The translations under genes and the position numbers were made by a program. Under the pieces are notes generated by a model, which was not told where the DNA came from, did not search any database, and saw only the letters and a list, made by a program, of their open reading frames with translations. 64,000 nt of DNA, from assembly GCA_963726765.1 (NCBI GenBank), contig CAVSDH010000006.1, positions 310,001 through 374,000 of the forward strand, given 5' to 3'. Positions 36,065 to 45,773 of this stretch are shown here, in pieces. The DNA comes from CAIWHR01 sp963726765 (GTDB taxonomy: Bacteria; Pseudomonadota; Gammaproteobacteria; Burkholderiales; Casimicrobiaceae). Each line of letters opens with the position of its first letter. The stretch's first letter is position 1.

Positions 36065-38581
36065 ATGAACTTCCAGAAGTGTGTGGCGCCGATCGGCGCC
36101 GTCGCCATGATGTTCCTGGGCGCACCCACCGTTGCTGCGCAGCAGATCACCGGCACCCCGGGATCGCCCAGCGCCACGACGACGATCAGCGGCGAGCAAC
36201 TTCCTTCGCCGCCACAGAAGTTCGGCGGCCAGATCGAGCGCAACGCCGCAAAGTCGACGCCCTACTGGCCCGCGCGCATCCAGCCTCCCACTGGAGCGCC
36301 CAACGTCTTGCTGATCATGACCGATGATTCAGGGTTTGGCGTCACCAGCACGTTCGGCGGCGTGATTCCGACACCGGCGCTCGACCGGATCGCGAGCAAT
36401 GGGATTCGCTACACCAATTTCAATTCGACAGCGCTGTGTTCGCCGACGCGCGCGGCGCTCATTACGGGTCGCAATCATCACTCGGTCGGTTTCGGTGTCA
36501 TCTCGGAGCAGGCGACGGGCTATCCGGGTTACAACAGCATCATCGAGCGCGACAAGGCGACGATAGGCCGGATCCTGAAGGACAACGGCTACCGGACGTC
36601 GTGGTTCGGCAAGAACCACAATACGCCGGCGTTCCAGGCGAGCGAGGATGGCCCGTTCGACCAGTGGCCGATCGGCATGGGCTTCGAATATTTCTACGGA
36701 TTCATGGGCGGTGACACGAATCAATGGGAGCCGTCGAACCTCGCCCGCAACACCACCTATATCTATCCCTTTGTCGGCAATCCGAATTTCAACCTGACCA
36801 CGGCGATGGCCGACGAAGCCATCGCTTACATGAACCGGATCAACACGTTGGCCCCCGAGCAGCCGTTCTTCGTCTACTACGTTCCCGGCGGAACGCACGC
36901 GCCGCATCACCCGACGCCGGAATGGATCAAGAAGATCAGCGACATGCACCTGTTCGACAAGGGATGGAATGCGTTGCGCGACCAGATCTATGCCAACCAG
37001 AAGAAACTCGGCGTGATCCCGCAGGACGCCAAGATGACGCCCTGGCCGGACAACCTCCTGAAGCGCTGGAACGCATTGACGCCGGACGAGAAGAAAATGT
37101 TCACCCGCCAGGTGGATGTCTTCGCCGCGTACGTGGCCTACACCGACCACGAGATCGGCCGCGTGATCCAGGCGGTCGAGGACATGGGCAAGCTCGACAA
37201 CACGCTGATCATCTATATCAACGGCGACAACGGCACGAGCGCCGAGGGCACGCTTCTCGGCACACCGAACGAAGTCGCGATGTTCAACGGCGTGATGGTG
37301 CCGGTCGCCGATCAGCTCAAGTATTTCTACGACGTCTGGGGCTCGAACAAGACGTATCCGCACATGGCAGTGCCCTGGGCATGGGCGTTCGACACGCCGT
37401 TTTCCTGGACCAAGCAGATTGCGTCGCATTTCGGCGGCGTGCGCCAGGGCATGGCAATTTCGTGGCCGAAGGTGATCAAGGACAAGGGCGGCATCCGCAA
37501 CCAGTTCCACCACGTGATCGACATCGTACCGACGATCCTCGAGGCGACAAAAATTCCGGCGCCGAAGACCGTCGACGGCATTCCGCAGAGTCCGATCGAA
37601 GGCGTCAGCATCGCGTACACGTGGGACAAGGCCAACACGAATGCCCCGTCGAAACACGTCACCCAGTATTTCGAGATGATGGGCGACCATGCCATTTACC
37701 ACGACGGCTGGATCGCGAGCACCAGGGTCCAGCGGCCGCCTTGGGATACGATGGGACCGGTGAGCCAGGATCCGGGAGCGTTCCCGTACGAGCTTTATGA
37801 CCTCTACGAAGGACTGGACGCAAGCCGACAATGTCGCCGCCAAGAATCCGGCGAAGCTGAAGGAAATGGCAGGAATCTGTTCTGGACCGAGGCGGCCAAG
37901 TACCAGGTGCTGCCTCTGGACGCGACGGTGGCTACGCGTCTCATCACGCCGCGGCCCAGCATCACGGCCGGACGCAACGTGTTCACGTACTCGGGCGTGT
38001 TCACCGGTACGCCGAACGGCGACGCGCCAAGCATCCTCAACGCGTCGTACAACTTCAAGGCCGAGGTCGAAATTCCGCAAGGCGGCGCCGAAGGCATGAT
38101 CGTCACCCAGGGAGGTCGGTTCGGCGGCTACGGCTTCTATGTGCTGAAAGGGCAAACCGGTATTCCTGTGGAACATGGTCGACCTGAAGCGGATACACTG
38201 GGACGGGCCCCGAAGCCATTCCGCCCGGCAAGCACACGCTGGAATTCGACTTCAAGTACGACGGCCTCGGCATGGGCACGCTCGCCTTCAACAACATGAG
38301 CGGCATTGGCCGCAGCGGCACGGGCGTCCTCAAGGTGGACGGCAATGCGGTGGCGACGCAGAAGATGGAGCAGCACGCTGCCGCTGATCCTGCAGTGGGA
38401 CGAGAACTTCGACGTCGGCGCCGACACCGGCACGCCGGTGAACGACGCCGATTACCAGGTGCCGTTCAAGTTCACCGGAAAACTCAACAAGCTGACGCTG
38501 ACGATCGATCGACCGAAGCTCACGCCGGAAGACGAGAAGAAGCTGATGCAGGCAACGCGGAACAACAAGGCGAGCGAGTAG
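36065..38581 (+). pseudogene. arylsulfatase, frameshifted in the last quarter
   Basis: Signal peptide (cleavage after TVAAQ, about residue 25), then the sulfatase fold with metal-binding MTDDSGFG, the formylglycine motif CSPTRAALITGR, and GGTHAPHHPTPEW. The first 580 codons are in one frame. From about 37812 the frame changes near 37812, 37875, 38165, 38205 and 38375, and the C-terminal beta-sandwich ends NNKASE at the stop. The protein would be periplasmic and hydrolyse sulfate esters. The catalytic part is intact, so the indels could be sequencing errors; otherwise the C-terminus is lost. Confidence 0.8.
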
Positions 38582-38670
38582 CGGGAGGGTGCGGGGTCGC
38601 GATCGTCGCGGCGAAGCCGCGGCGCATTTCAAGAAGATGTCCATAACGAATTGACGGATAGGAGATGGTC

Positions 38671-38955
38671 ATGAGCAAGCATTCCTGGATTTTCGTCGCA
38701 GTGTCGGCATTGGTGGTCGCTGGTATCGCGTATGCGCAGTATCCGATCATGGATCGTGTCGCCGAGAAGGTGATCCAGAAATACCAGTCGGCGAGCTGCG
38801 AGCAGCTTTGGCAGCAGAAGAGCCAGCCCAAGTCGGAGGAGGAGCAGCGGGTGATCGGCTTCCTCAGGAACGACCCGCAGATGCGCACCGCATTCTTCAA
38901 CAAGATCTCTGCGCCCATCGTCAACAAGATGTTCGAATGCGGGATGATTCCCTGA
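38671..38955 (+). CDS. small exported hypothetical protein
   Basis: 94 residues with an N-terminal hydrophobic signal (HSWIFVAVSALVVAGIAYA). Two Cys in the mature part (ASCEQLW and FECGMIP) may pair. The ATG at 38671 is chosen because GGAG lies at the right distance; the earlier ATG touches the Shine-Dalgarno. It follows the arylsulfatase by about 90 bases and is probably cotranscribed. No known domain. Confidence 0.6.
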   Translation: MSKHSWIFVAVSALVVAGIAYAQYPIMDRVAEKVIQKYQSASCEQLWQQKSQPKSEEEQRVIGFLRNDPQMRTAFFNKISAPIVNKMFECGMIP

Positions 38956-38992
38956 TGGGGCCGCGCCATCGGACGCTGCGTCGGAGAGTGCG

Positions 38993-39909
38993 ATGAACAG
39001 GATTCGCTCCCCGGGACGGGCCATCGTGCTGCTGCTCGGTCTGCTTTTCGCGGCGTGTGCCTCTGCGCAGACTCCGTCTTCAGCCTCAAAGCCTGCTGCG
39101 CCCGCCAAGAAGGCGATGCCGGCGAAGAAATCGACCGCATCGGATTTCAAGCTGATCCTCGAGCCGCGAGCGATGGACCTGCTCAAGGCCACGAGCGCCA
39201 GGCTCGCTGCGGCCAAATCGATGTCGTTCACCGCGACGGTAGGCTACGAGTATCCGAGCAAGCTCGGACCTCCGCTCGTCTACACGACGCGATTCGACGT
39301 GACGATGCAGCGGCCGGACAAGCTCAGGATCGTTTCACCAGGCGACGGACCCGCGTCCGAGTTCTATTACGACGGCAGGACGATGACCGCGTACGCGCCG
39401 GTGGAGAACCTCGCCGCCGTCGCCCCGGCCCCGCCCACTATCGATGCCGCGCTCGCGGCGGCGTTCAAGAACGCTGCGATCTTCTTTCCGTTCGAGGACC
39501 TGATCGCTGCGGACCCGTACGCCGCATTGACGGACGGCGGGATCCTCGCGTTCTACATCGGCCAGTCCACATCGGTCGGCGGCGTGAAGACCGACATGGT
39601 GGCGTGGGCGAACAACGACGTCTTCCTGCAGATCTGGATCGGCGCGGACGACAAGCTGCCGCGCAGGATTCGCGCGATGTACGCGGCGGATCCTCTGGCG
39701 CTGCACCACGAGCTGGAGCTGTCCAACTGGCAGCTTGATCCGGTGGTGGCTCCCGACGCTTTCGCTTCCGCCAAGGCGCAGACAGCGGGGCGCATGACGT
39801 TCGCGGCGCCTGCGCCGCCGCCCAAGGGCGTGAAGCCGTTGACCGCGAGCCAAGTCGACAAAGGCCACGCCGGCAGCGGCGCCGGCCAAGACAAACTGAC
39901 GGCAGGTGA
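38993..39909 (+). CDS. DUF2092 family exported protein (stop probably lost by an indel)
   Basis: About 305 codons. A signal peptide ends near ACASA (about residue 25), then a Pro/Ala/Lys-rich linker and a lipoprotein-carrier-like (LolA-fold) DUF2092 domain: SFTATVGYEYPSKLG, FDVTMQRPDKLRIVS, FYYDGRTMTAYAP, ALHHELELSNWQLD. In the given sequence the frame runs on without a stop into the next gene. A TGA at 39907-39909 in the neighbouring frame, next to the Shine-Dalgarno of the following gene, is probably the real end. Confidence 0.75.
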
Positions 39910-39913
39910 ATCC

Positions 39914-40660
39914 ATGAATACGTTCAATTCCGGCGCCATCGCGCTTCTGACCGTAGCCCTCTGGGCCGGCCACAGCGAGGTCTTCGCCCGAGGCGGTGGC
40001 AGCACCAGTCACAGTCCTGGCTCTACGAGTCACTCCAACTCCTGGGGCGGCAGCACGACGCACGAAGCCGGCGAGGGCACCGAGCACACGAACGCCTACG
40101 GCGGCAGCACCGCGCACGCGTACGGTGGCGGAACGGAGCACACCAACATGTACGGCGGCAGCACCTACGGGAAGGCCGGCGAAGGCGCTTACCACACGTA
40201 CCCGTCGGGAGCGACCGCGTATCACCCGCCGGGGTATCCCGCCTACCCGACGTACCCGGCCTATCATCCACCCGTCGCGGTGCCGTATTACTCGGCGGGG
40301 TGCTACGGCTGCGCAGCCGCTGCCGGTGCGGTGGTGGGCATGGCGGCAGGCGCGGCAGTGGCGTCCGCCAATACGGCTGCCGCGACTTCGAGCGCCTATG
40401 CGGCGGGCGTTGCCACCGGCACTACCAACGCGGCGGCGGCGACGGGTGCGGCGTACAGCGCCGGCGTGGCAGCCGGTGCGGCCGCCGCCACCGTGCCGGC
40501 GTCGGGAACGTGGGTCATGGGGATGAACTACTCGAATCTGCCCGGCGGCTGTGCCACACCCAACGTGCAGGGCGCGACGTATTACCTGTGCGGCAACACG
40601 TGGTTCAAGCCGTCGTTCGGTGCGAACGGCGTTTTCTACACGGTCGTCCCGACGCCCTGA
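39914..40660 (+). CDS. exported Gly/Ser/Thr/His repeat protein
   Basis: 248 residues starting at an ATG with AGGTGA five bases upstream, followed by its own signal peptide (AIALLTVALWAGHSEVFA). The mature protein has repeats of the form GGST-H and EHTN(A/M)YGGST (about residues 35-95), a Pro/Tyr segment (YPAYPTYPAYHPP), a hydrophobic Ala/Gly stretch (about 125-185), and a C-terminal domain with two Cys (GGCATPNVQGATYYLCG). It is in frame with the DUF2092 gene, but the internal signal peptide shows two proteins. Function unknown; possibly cell-surface or metal binding. Confidence 0.6.
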   Translation: MNTFNSGAIALLTVALWAGHSEVFARGGGSTSHSPGSTSHSNSWGGSTTHEAGEGTEHTNAYGGSTAHAYGGGTEHTNMYGGSTYGKAGEGAYHTYPSGATAYHPPGYPAYPTYPAYHPPVAVPYYSAGCYGCAAAAGAVVGMAAGAAVASANTAAATSSAYAAGVATGTTNAAAATGAAYSAGVAAGAAAATVPASGTWVMGMNYSNLPGGCATPNVQGATYYLCGNTWFKPSFGANGVFYTVVPTP

Positions 40661-41641
40661 TCATCGCGGGCGAGGTGCACGATCATCATCGTGCGCGGCC
40701 GGCGACAGTGGAATCACCCGCCCGCTGGGCGGCGGCGCCGGCCAGGACGGCTGCAGCGTCACGTGATCGATGCCGTATTCGCGCGCAAGCATCCTTTGCG
40801 CGGACGCCAGCACCCGCGGCCACGCCGAACCGTTCTCGAGCATCAGGTGCGCGGAGAGCGCAACGTGCTCCGCGCCCATGTTCCACACGTGCAGATCGTG
40901 AACGCCCGTCACGCCGGATAGCGCCGCCAGCGAGCGCCCGATTGCATCGTAGGAGAGATGCGCGGGCACGCGTTCCATCAGCACGCCGGTCGACTGGCGC
41001 AGGAGGTCGAAGGTCGAGCGCAGGATCAGCAGCGCGACGACGAGCGACAGGATCGGATCGATCGGCATCCACCCGGTCGCGTAGATGACGGCCCCGGCGA
41101 CCAGTGCCGCGACGGATCCCAGCAGATCGCCGAAGACGTGCAGCAGCGCGCCACGCGCATTGATGCCGCTCGCCGTGCGCGCAAGCATGACGGCGACGAC
41201 GACGTTGACGACCATGCCGCAGGCCGCGATCGCCATGACGATCGGTCCGGACACGGATTCCGGCGCAAGCAGCCGCCGCACGGCCTCCACCGCGATCCAG
41301 ACAACGAGCGCCAGCATCGCAAGCGCATTGACGAACGCCGCGAGAACCTCCGCCCGCGCATAGCCATAGGTTGCACGCTGCGACGGCGGCCGCCTTGCGA
41401 CGGCGGCCGCAATCAGTGCGACGACGAACGAAGCGGCGTCCGTCACCATGTGGCCCGCGTCGGAAATGAGAGCGAGCGAGCCGGCGAGCCAGCCGCCAAG
41501 CGCTTCGACGGCGGCAAATCCGGCCGTCAATGCCAACGCAATCCAAAGCGCACGCGAAGTGGCGTCGGCGTTCGCGTCGACGGACGCGTGCGCGTGGCTA
41601 TGGCGATGCGGGGAGGTTGGAGAATGCGCGGAGGATTTCAT
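40661..41641 (-). CDS. cation diffusion facilitator (zinc/cobalt/cadmium efflux)
   Basis: A 326-residue CDF transporter. A His-rich N-terminus (HRHSHAHAS) precedes six membrane helices; the metal site residues are in SLALISDAGHMVTDA (helix 2) and LLHVFGDLLGSVAAL (helix 5). A cytoplasmic C-terminal domain contains GVTGVHDLHVWNMG. It resembles CzcD/ZitB and exports Zn2+ or related metals against protons. The ATG chosen is the one right before the His-rich segment. Confidence 0.9.
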   Translation of the reverse strand: MKSSAHSPTSPHRHSHAHASVDANADATSRALWIALALTAGFAAVEALGGWLAGSLALISDAGHMVTDAASFVVALIAAAVARRPPSQRATYGYARAEVLAAFVNALAMLALVVWIAVEAVRRLLAPESVSGPIVMAIAACGMVVNVVVAVMLARTASGINARGALLHVFGDLLGSVAALVAGAVIYATGWMPIDPILSLVVALLILRSTFDLLRQSTGVLMERVPAHLSYDAIGRSLAALSGVTGVHDLHVWNMGAEHVALSAHLMLENGSAWPRVLASAQRMLAREYGIDHVTLQPSWPAPPPSGRVIPLSPAAHDDDRAPRPR

Positions 41642-41738
41642 TGACTTGGGCCGCAAGGAACGGCCCTGCCATTGTCTGCCGCGCGCATCACGATCGCAAT
41701 CGTCCCGCACAAGCGACGCGAGGTGCCGTTCGGGCACC

Positions 41739-42368
41739 TCATCGCGATTCGTCGTGCAGCCTGACCGGACCCTGGTCTTCGGGGTGCCGGCCCTGCTTGC
41801 CCGCGTAGAACGCACGGAGGGTCTCCATGTCGGCCACGACGTCGCCCGTGAGATCAATGTACGCGCCAACGCCGATTTCGCGCGCCGGAAAATCGATGTA
41901 ACCGAGCGCCAGCGGCACCCGCGCCGCGCGCGCGATCCGGTAAAACCCGGACTTCCAGTACTCGGTGCGGCCGCGCGTTCCTTCCGGCGCCAGAGCGAGC
42001 ATGAACTCGTCGCGCCGCGCGAACTCCCGCTCTATTTCTCCGGCGAATCCCTGAGGGGCGCGGCGATTGACCGGAATGCCGCCCCACCGGACCAGCAGCG
42101 GACGGAGCGGCCAGCGGAACAACGTGTCCTTGCCGACGAAATGGATGCGCAGCCCGATCACCGCCTTGGCGAGCAGGCCCACGATCGTGTCCCAATTCGA
42201 GGTGTGAGGATAGAAGATCGCCACGCAGCGCCGCGGCACCGGACGCAGCAGCCGTATCTTCCATCCCGCCGCGCGCAGCACCCACGCGGCGAGGCGAGGC
42301 ACTACACCCAATACAAGTGGGCGGAGGACGAGAGGAGCCGACGGAAACTCGGGCGATTCGGTGGGCAA
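41739..42368 (-). CDS. lysophospholipid acyltransferase family protein
   Basis: A 209-residue acyltransferase with the HX4D motif (HTSNWD, about residue 55), the substrate site FVGKDTLFRWPLRPLL, and PEGTRGRTEYWKSGFY. It resembles small 1-acyl-glycerol-3-phosphate acyltransferases of the PlsC superfamily; the exact lipid substrate is open. It is divergent from the RnfB-like gene. Confidence 0.85.
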   Translation of the reverse strand: MPTESPEFPSAPLVLRPLVLGVVPRLAAWVLRAAGWKIRLLRPVPRRCVAIFYPHTSNWDTIVGLLAKAVIGLRIHFVGKDTLFRWPLRPLLVRWGGIPVNRRAPQGFAGEIEREFARRDEFMLALAPEGTRGRTEYWKSGFYRIARAARVPLALGYIDFPAREIGVGAYIDLTGDVVADMETLRAFYAGKQGRHPEDQGPVRLHDESR

Positions 42369-42458
42369 AGGGGGGAGCGCAGAATGGCTTTGGGCGCGAC
42401 CGTCGCGCGATCCAGTCTAGCAAATGCACTGCCACGCGTTGCGCCCCGACGATAGAAT

Positions 42459-43097
42459 GTGAAGGTGGCGAGGCTCGACGACCCCGAATTCGTGCGCAGG
42501 ATAGATGCTGCGCTTCCGCAGACGCAATGCCGGCGCTGCGGCTACGACGCGTGCCTGCCCTATGCCGAAGCGGTGGCGGCCGGCGTCGCGATCAATCGCT
42601 GCCCGCCTGGCGGCGACACGGTCATCGCAGCGCTCGCCGCGTTGACCGGCCGCCCCGTCGTGCCCCTCGATGGCACGCGCGGCAAACACGCGCTGCTCGC
42701 CGTCGCGCGCATCGACGAGACGTGGTGCATCGGATGCACGAAATGCATCGACGCATGCCCGGTCGACGCGATCGTCGGCGGCGCCAAGCGCATGCACGTG
42801 GTGCTGACCGCACTCTGCACCGGCTGCGAGCTCTGCCTGCCTCCCTGTCCCGTCGACTGCATCGACATGATGCCGGCCGGACGGGCTTGGAGCCCGGCGG
42901 ACGCGAACGCCGCACGCGAACGCCTGGAGGCACGCGCCCGGCGAGATGAATCGCGGCGAACCAATTCGTCCATCGATTCCGTTTTCGGGCAGGCAACCGA
43001 CGGCCCCGCGGCGCGGCCTTCGAAGGCCGACGCCGCCGCCGCCGCGCTTGCTCGCGCTCGGGAACGCCGCGCGACGATGCGCAATCGCTCGCCATGA
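42459..43097 (+). CDS. RnfB-like electron-transport ferredoxin, lacking a membrane anchor
   Basis: 212 residues. An N-terminal four-Cys cluster domain (CRRCGYDACLPYAEA...NRCPPGG) is followed by two [4Fe-4S] motifs (CIGCTKCIDACPVDAI and CTGCELCLPPCPVDCI) and a basic, Ala-rich tail. Unlike RnfB of Rnf complexes it has no N-terminal membrane helix, and no other rnf genes are present. In betaproteobacteria it usually stands next to nth, as here, and may serve the endonuclease cluster or another reductase. The start is a GTG; a second GTG is two codons later. Confidence 0.85.
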   Translation: MKVARLDDPEFVRRIDAALPQTQCRRCGYDACLPYAEAVAAGVAINRCPPGGDTVIAALAALTGRPVVPLDGTRGKHALLAVARIDETWCIGCTKCIDACPVDAIVGGAKRMHVVLTALCTGCELCLPPCPVDCIDMMPAGRAWSPADANAARERLEARARRDESRRTNSSIDSVFGQATDGPAARPSKADAAAAALARARERRATMRNRSP

Positions 43098-43588
43098 TGC
43101 GTCCGCGTGAAATTGTCGTCGCCTTGGTGTGCGCTGCGCTTGCATCCGCCGTCGACGCAGCCACCGGCGGCGTCGAGGGCTACTCCGTGGCGCTCGACAT
43201 CCGCTGGGACGACCGCAACCCCGCTGTCGCCGAGCAGCGATTGCAAGGCGAGCTTGCGCAGTGGCTCGCCGACGATCCGCGACACCTGATCGTCGCGACG
43301 CAGATCGCGCGTGCGCAGGGTCTCCTTCACCGGTTCGCCGAGGCTCACGGGACGCTCGACGCGGTCGCCGCCCGACAGGACGGCATGCCGTCACTCGTTC
43401 GCATCCGGTATCTGCTCGAACGAGGGCGGCTGTTCCGGGCGGCAGGAGCCTACGGGCGCGCAGCACCGCTGATCGCCCAGGCGCTCGAACTTGCCGCGTG
43501 CGCCGGGGAAGCGTCGTACATGCGCGAGGCCGCCGGTATGCTGGACGACGCCGAAATCACCGCCGAGGCGGAGCCGTCCGCGCCATGA
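43094..43588 (+). CDS. exported hypothetical protein between rnfB-like gene and nth
   Basis: 164 residues with a signal peptide (IVVALVCAALASAVDA). The rest is helical and may form two or three TPR-like repeats (LARAQGLLHRFAEAHGTLDA, YLLERGRLFRAAGAYGRAA). It overlaps the RnfB-like gene by four bases and nth by four (ATGA), so the three are translationally coupled. No known domain was identified with certainty. Confidence 0.65.
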   Translation: MMRPREIVVALVCAALASAVDAATGGVEGYSVALDIRWDDRNPAVAEQRLQGELAQWLADDPRHLIVATQIARAQGLLHRFAEAHGTLDAVAARQDGMPSLVRIRYLLERGRLFRAAGAYGRAAPLIAQALELAACAGEASYMREAAGMLDDAEITAEAEPSAP

Positions 43589-44217
43589 GCCCGCAGAAGC
43601 GGCGCACGCTGTTCGAGCGACTTCGGGCAGCGGATCCGAATCCGCAATCCGAGCTCCTGCACCACTCGCCGTTCGAGCTACTCGTCGCGGTGGTGCTGTC
43701 GGCACAGGCCACCGACAAGGGCGTCAACAAGGCCACGGCGAAGCTTTTCCCCGTCGCGCGAACGCCGACCGCGATGGTGAAGCTCGGCGTCGGCGGACTG
43801 ATTCCCTATGTGCAGTCGATCGGCCTCTTTCGCAACAAGGCGAAGAACATCGTCGCGCTGTCCGAGATACTGCTGCGAGAGCACGGCGGCGGCGTGCCTG
43901 CCGATCGCGAGGCTCTCGAGAGGCTTCCGGGAGTCGGTCGCAAGACAGCCAACGTCATCCTGAACGTGGCGTTCGGCCAACCGACAATCGCTGTCGACAC
44001 CCACATCTTCCGCGTGGCCAACCGGATGGGACTTGCGCCGGGAAAGACACCCGAAGCGGTCGAGCAGAAGCTGCTGAAGTTCGTGCCGGACGAGTACAAG
44101 CTCCATGCGCATCACTGGCTGATCCTGCACGGGCGCTACGTGTGCACGGCGCGATCGCCGAAATGCGGCGAGTGCCCGGTCCGCGACCTGTGCGGTTACC
44201 GCGACAAGACGGCGTAG
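43585..44217 (+). CDS. nth: endonuclease III
   Basis: A 210-residue DNA glycosylase/AP lyase for oxidised pyrimidines. The helix-hairpin-helix LPGVGRKTANVIL carries the catalytic Lys, VDTHIFRVANR the catalytic Asp, and the C-terminal CTARSPKCGECPVRDLC holds the [4Fe-4S] cluster (Cys-X6-Cys-X2-Cys-X5-Cys). The start overlaps the preceding gene's stop. Length is normal. Confidence 0.97.
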   Translation: MSPQKRRTLFERLRAADPNPQSELLHHSPFELLVAVVLSAQATDKGVNKATAKLFPVARTPTAMVKLGVGGLIPYVQSIGLFRNKAKNIVALSEILLREHGGGVPADREALERLPGVGRKTANVILNVAFGQPTIAVDTHIFRVANRMGLAPGKTPEAVEQKLLKFVPDEYKLHAHHWLILHGRYVCTARSPKCGECPVRDLCGYRDKTA

Positions 44218-44221
44218 CGCG

Positions 44222-44647
44222 ATGTTCGCGCCGACCCGCGACGAGGCGCGCCGTTTCCTGGTCGAGACGTGGGCGAAATACCGCGCGGGTGCGCCGCTAG
44301 CAGGACTCGAACCGATCGCCGCTCGATTGATCGCGCTACATCCCGAATATCACGAGGTGTTCGGGAATCCCGAGCGCTTCGTCGACCGCGATTGGCACGC
44401 CGAGAGCGGCGAGCCCAATCCGTTCCTTCACCTCTCCCTCCACCTTGCCGTGGCGGAACAGCTCGGGATCGACCAGCCGCCGGGAATACGCGCGCAGTTC
44501 GAGCGGCTTCGCGCGGCACGAGGCGACGAGCACGCGGCGTTCCACGGACTGCTGGAGTGCCTGGGCGAGGTGATCTGGTCGGCGCAGCGGCACGGTGCGC
44601 CACTCGATGCGGCGCTCTACCTCAAGTGTCTCGAACGGCAGCAGTAG
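44222..44647 (+). CDS. DUF1841 family protein
   Basis: 141 residues with the DUF1841 features YHEVFGNPERFVDRDW, NPFLHLSLHLAVAEQL and HGLLECLGEVIWSAQR. It starts four bases after nth, as in many betaproteobacteria, and is likely cotranscribed. Function unknown. Confidence 0.9.
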   Translation: MFAPTRDEARRFLVETWAKYRAGAPLAGLEPIAARLIALHPEYHEVFGNPERFVDRDWHAESGEPNPFLHLSLHLAVAEQLGIDQPPGIRAQFERLRAARGDEHAAFHGLLECLGEVIWSAQRHGAPLDAALYLKCLERQQ

Positions 44648-44649
44648 CG

Positions 44650-44877
44650 ATGCGCCGGGCGAGGTGCCTGGTCGGCGGGCACGCGTTCACGCTGAGACGG
44701 CATGCCGCCGGCGGTCCTGAGGCCTGCCAGGAATCCAGATGCGTGATCGTCGGGCCCCGATACGCACCGCGCTGCGCTGGCTGCTCCATCACGACTGACA
44801 TGGATGCATCCGTCGAGGCGTCCATGGGGCGCCTGCGCATTTCAAATTTGGACGAGCGTGAGGTACTTTTGCCTTAG
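44650..44877 (+). CDS. possible small Cys-rich protein
   Basis: A 75-codon frame directly after DUF1841, beginning MRRARCLVGGHAF with six Cys, some in near-CxxC spacing (CAGC). No Shine-Dalgarno is visible and there is no known homologue I can name, so this may be a chance frame. Confidence 0.25.
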   Translation: MRRARCLVGGHAFTLRRHAAGGPEACQESRCVIVGPRYAPRCAGCSITTDMDASVEASMGRLRISNLDEREVLLP

Positions 44878-44934
44878 ACTATCGCTGAACCAATCGCGAA
44901 CGGTTCATGCGGCGCCCTTATGGGGGAGGAACAA

Positions 44935-45609
44935 GTGAAAAGAATTTCAGTCTCGGCAGCGTCTGTTCTTGGCGGCGTTTCTGGTGCAGGGTTTCGCCCT
45001 GGCCGCTTCCATCACGGTGCACAACACCGGCGTCAATTCGTCGAATGTCCTTGTCGCGCCCGGAGCACAGGCCTCCTTCTGGAAGCTTTCCGCCCAGCCC
45101 GCGGGCGGCGGCCAAACGATCGGCAGCAACCCCTTCCGGTATTTCCACATCAACTATTTCGCCGACACGGCGACCGCCGCCTGGGTGGCACCGCAGGCCA
45201 ACGGAAACGCAGGCGTTCTCGGCGACTATACCTACGACCTCGTGATCGATCTCGCAGGACGCGACCCGGCGTCAGCCTCCATTAGCGGAACGTTCGGAAC
45301 CGATAACGGCGGCTCGATCTCGCTCAATTCCAATCCGCCTGTTGCGACAACGGGCTTCGCCGCCTTCGGTACGTCAACAGCCTTCACGATCAACAGTGGC
45401 TTTGTCGCGGGTTTGAACACCATTCACCTGAACGTGACCAATGGAACCGACCCCACCGCATTTTTTGTAGAGTTCACGAGTGCAGCGGCAAACGCGGTTC
45501 AGGCTCAGAACCCCATTCCGGCCATTTCACGGCGAGACTGATCGGTCTTGCGCTGCTATTGGCGGGTCTGGGATCGCTTCTGGCGAGGAAGGGAAAATCG
45601 TTTCGATGA
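44935..45609 (+). CDS. exported protein with C-terminal CTERM-type sorting signal (two frameshifts)
   Basis: Begins at a GTG with the strong Shine-Dalgarno GGGGGAGGAAC. The signal peptide starts VKRISVSAAS and, after a frame change near 44965, continues AAFLVQGFALAASITV. The body is Gly/Ser/Thr/Asn-rich beta-type sequence. Near 45515, after AQNPIPA, another frame change is needed to read ARLIGLALLLAGLGSLLARKG, a hydrophobic helix plus basic end like IPTL-/PEP-CTERM sorting tails. Roughly 225 codons in all. Such proteins are cut and anchored or released at the surface by an exosortase- or archaeosortase-like system, not seen here. Confidence 0.6.
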
Positions 45610-45724
45610 CAGGCATGTTCTGACGGGGACGTTCCCCCGGCCCAAAGCGCGATTGCGGCGGGACATGCGATGGCCCGGTCCGTGGACTGCAGAGAATTCG
45701 GTTCGCCGCCACGGGAATGCCGAG

Positions 45725-45756
45725 AAAGCAAAAGGGCGCCCGCGAGCGCCCTTTCG
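45725..45756 (-). terminator. Rho-independent terminator of the cytochrome c pair
   Basis: Stem AAAGGGCGC/GCGCCCTTT with a 6-base loop; on the minus strand it is followed by TTTTGCTTTC. It lies 20 bases beyond the cytochrome c stop codon. Confidence 0.85.
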
Positions 45757-45773
45757 ATTGGCACTGCGTGCGC

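Noticed and set aside
36329..38176. A 615-codon minus-strand frame opposite the arylsulfatase
   Set aside because: Arg/His/Val-rich shadow without start signal; the sulfatase motifs are on the plus strand.
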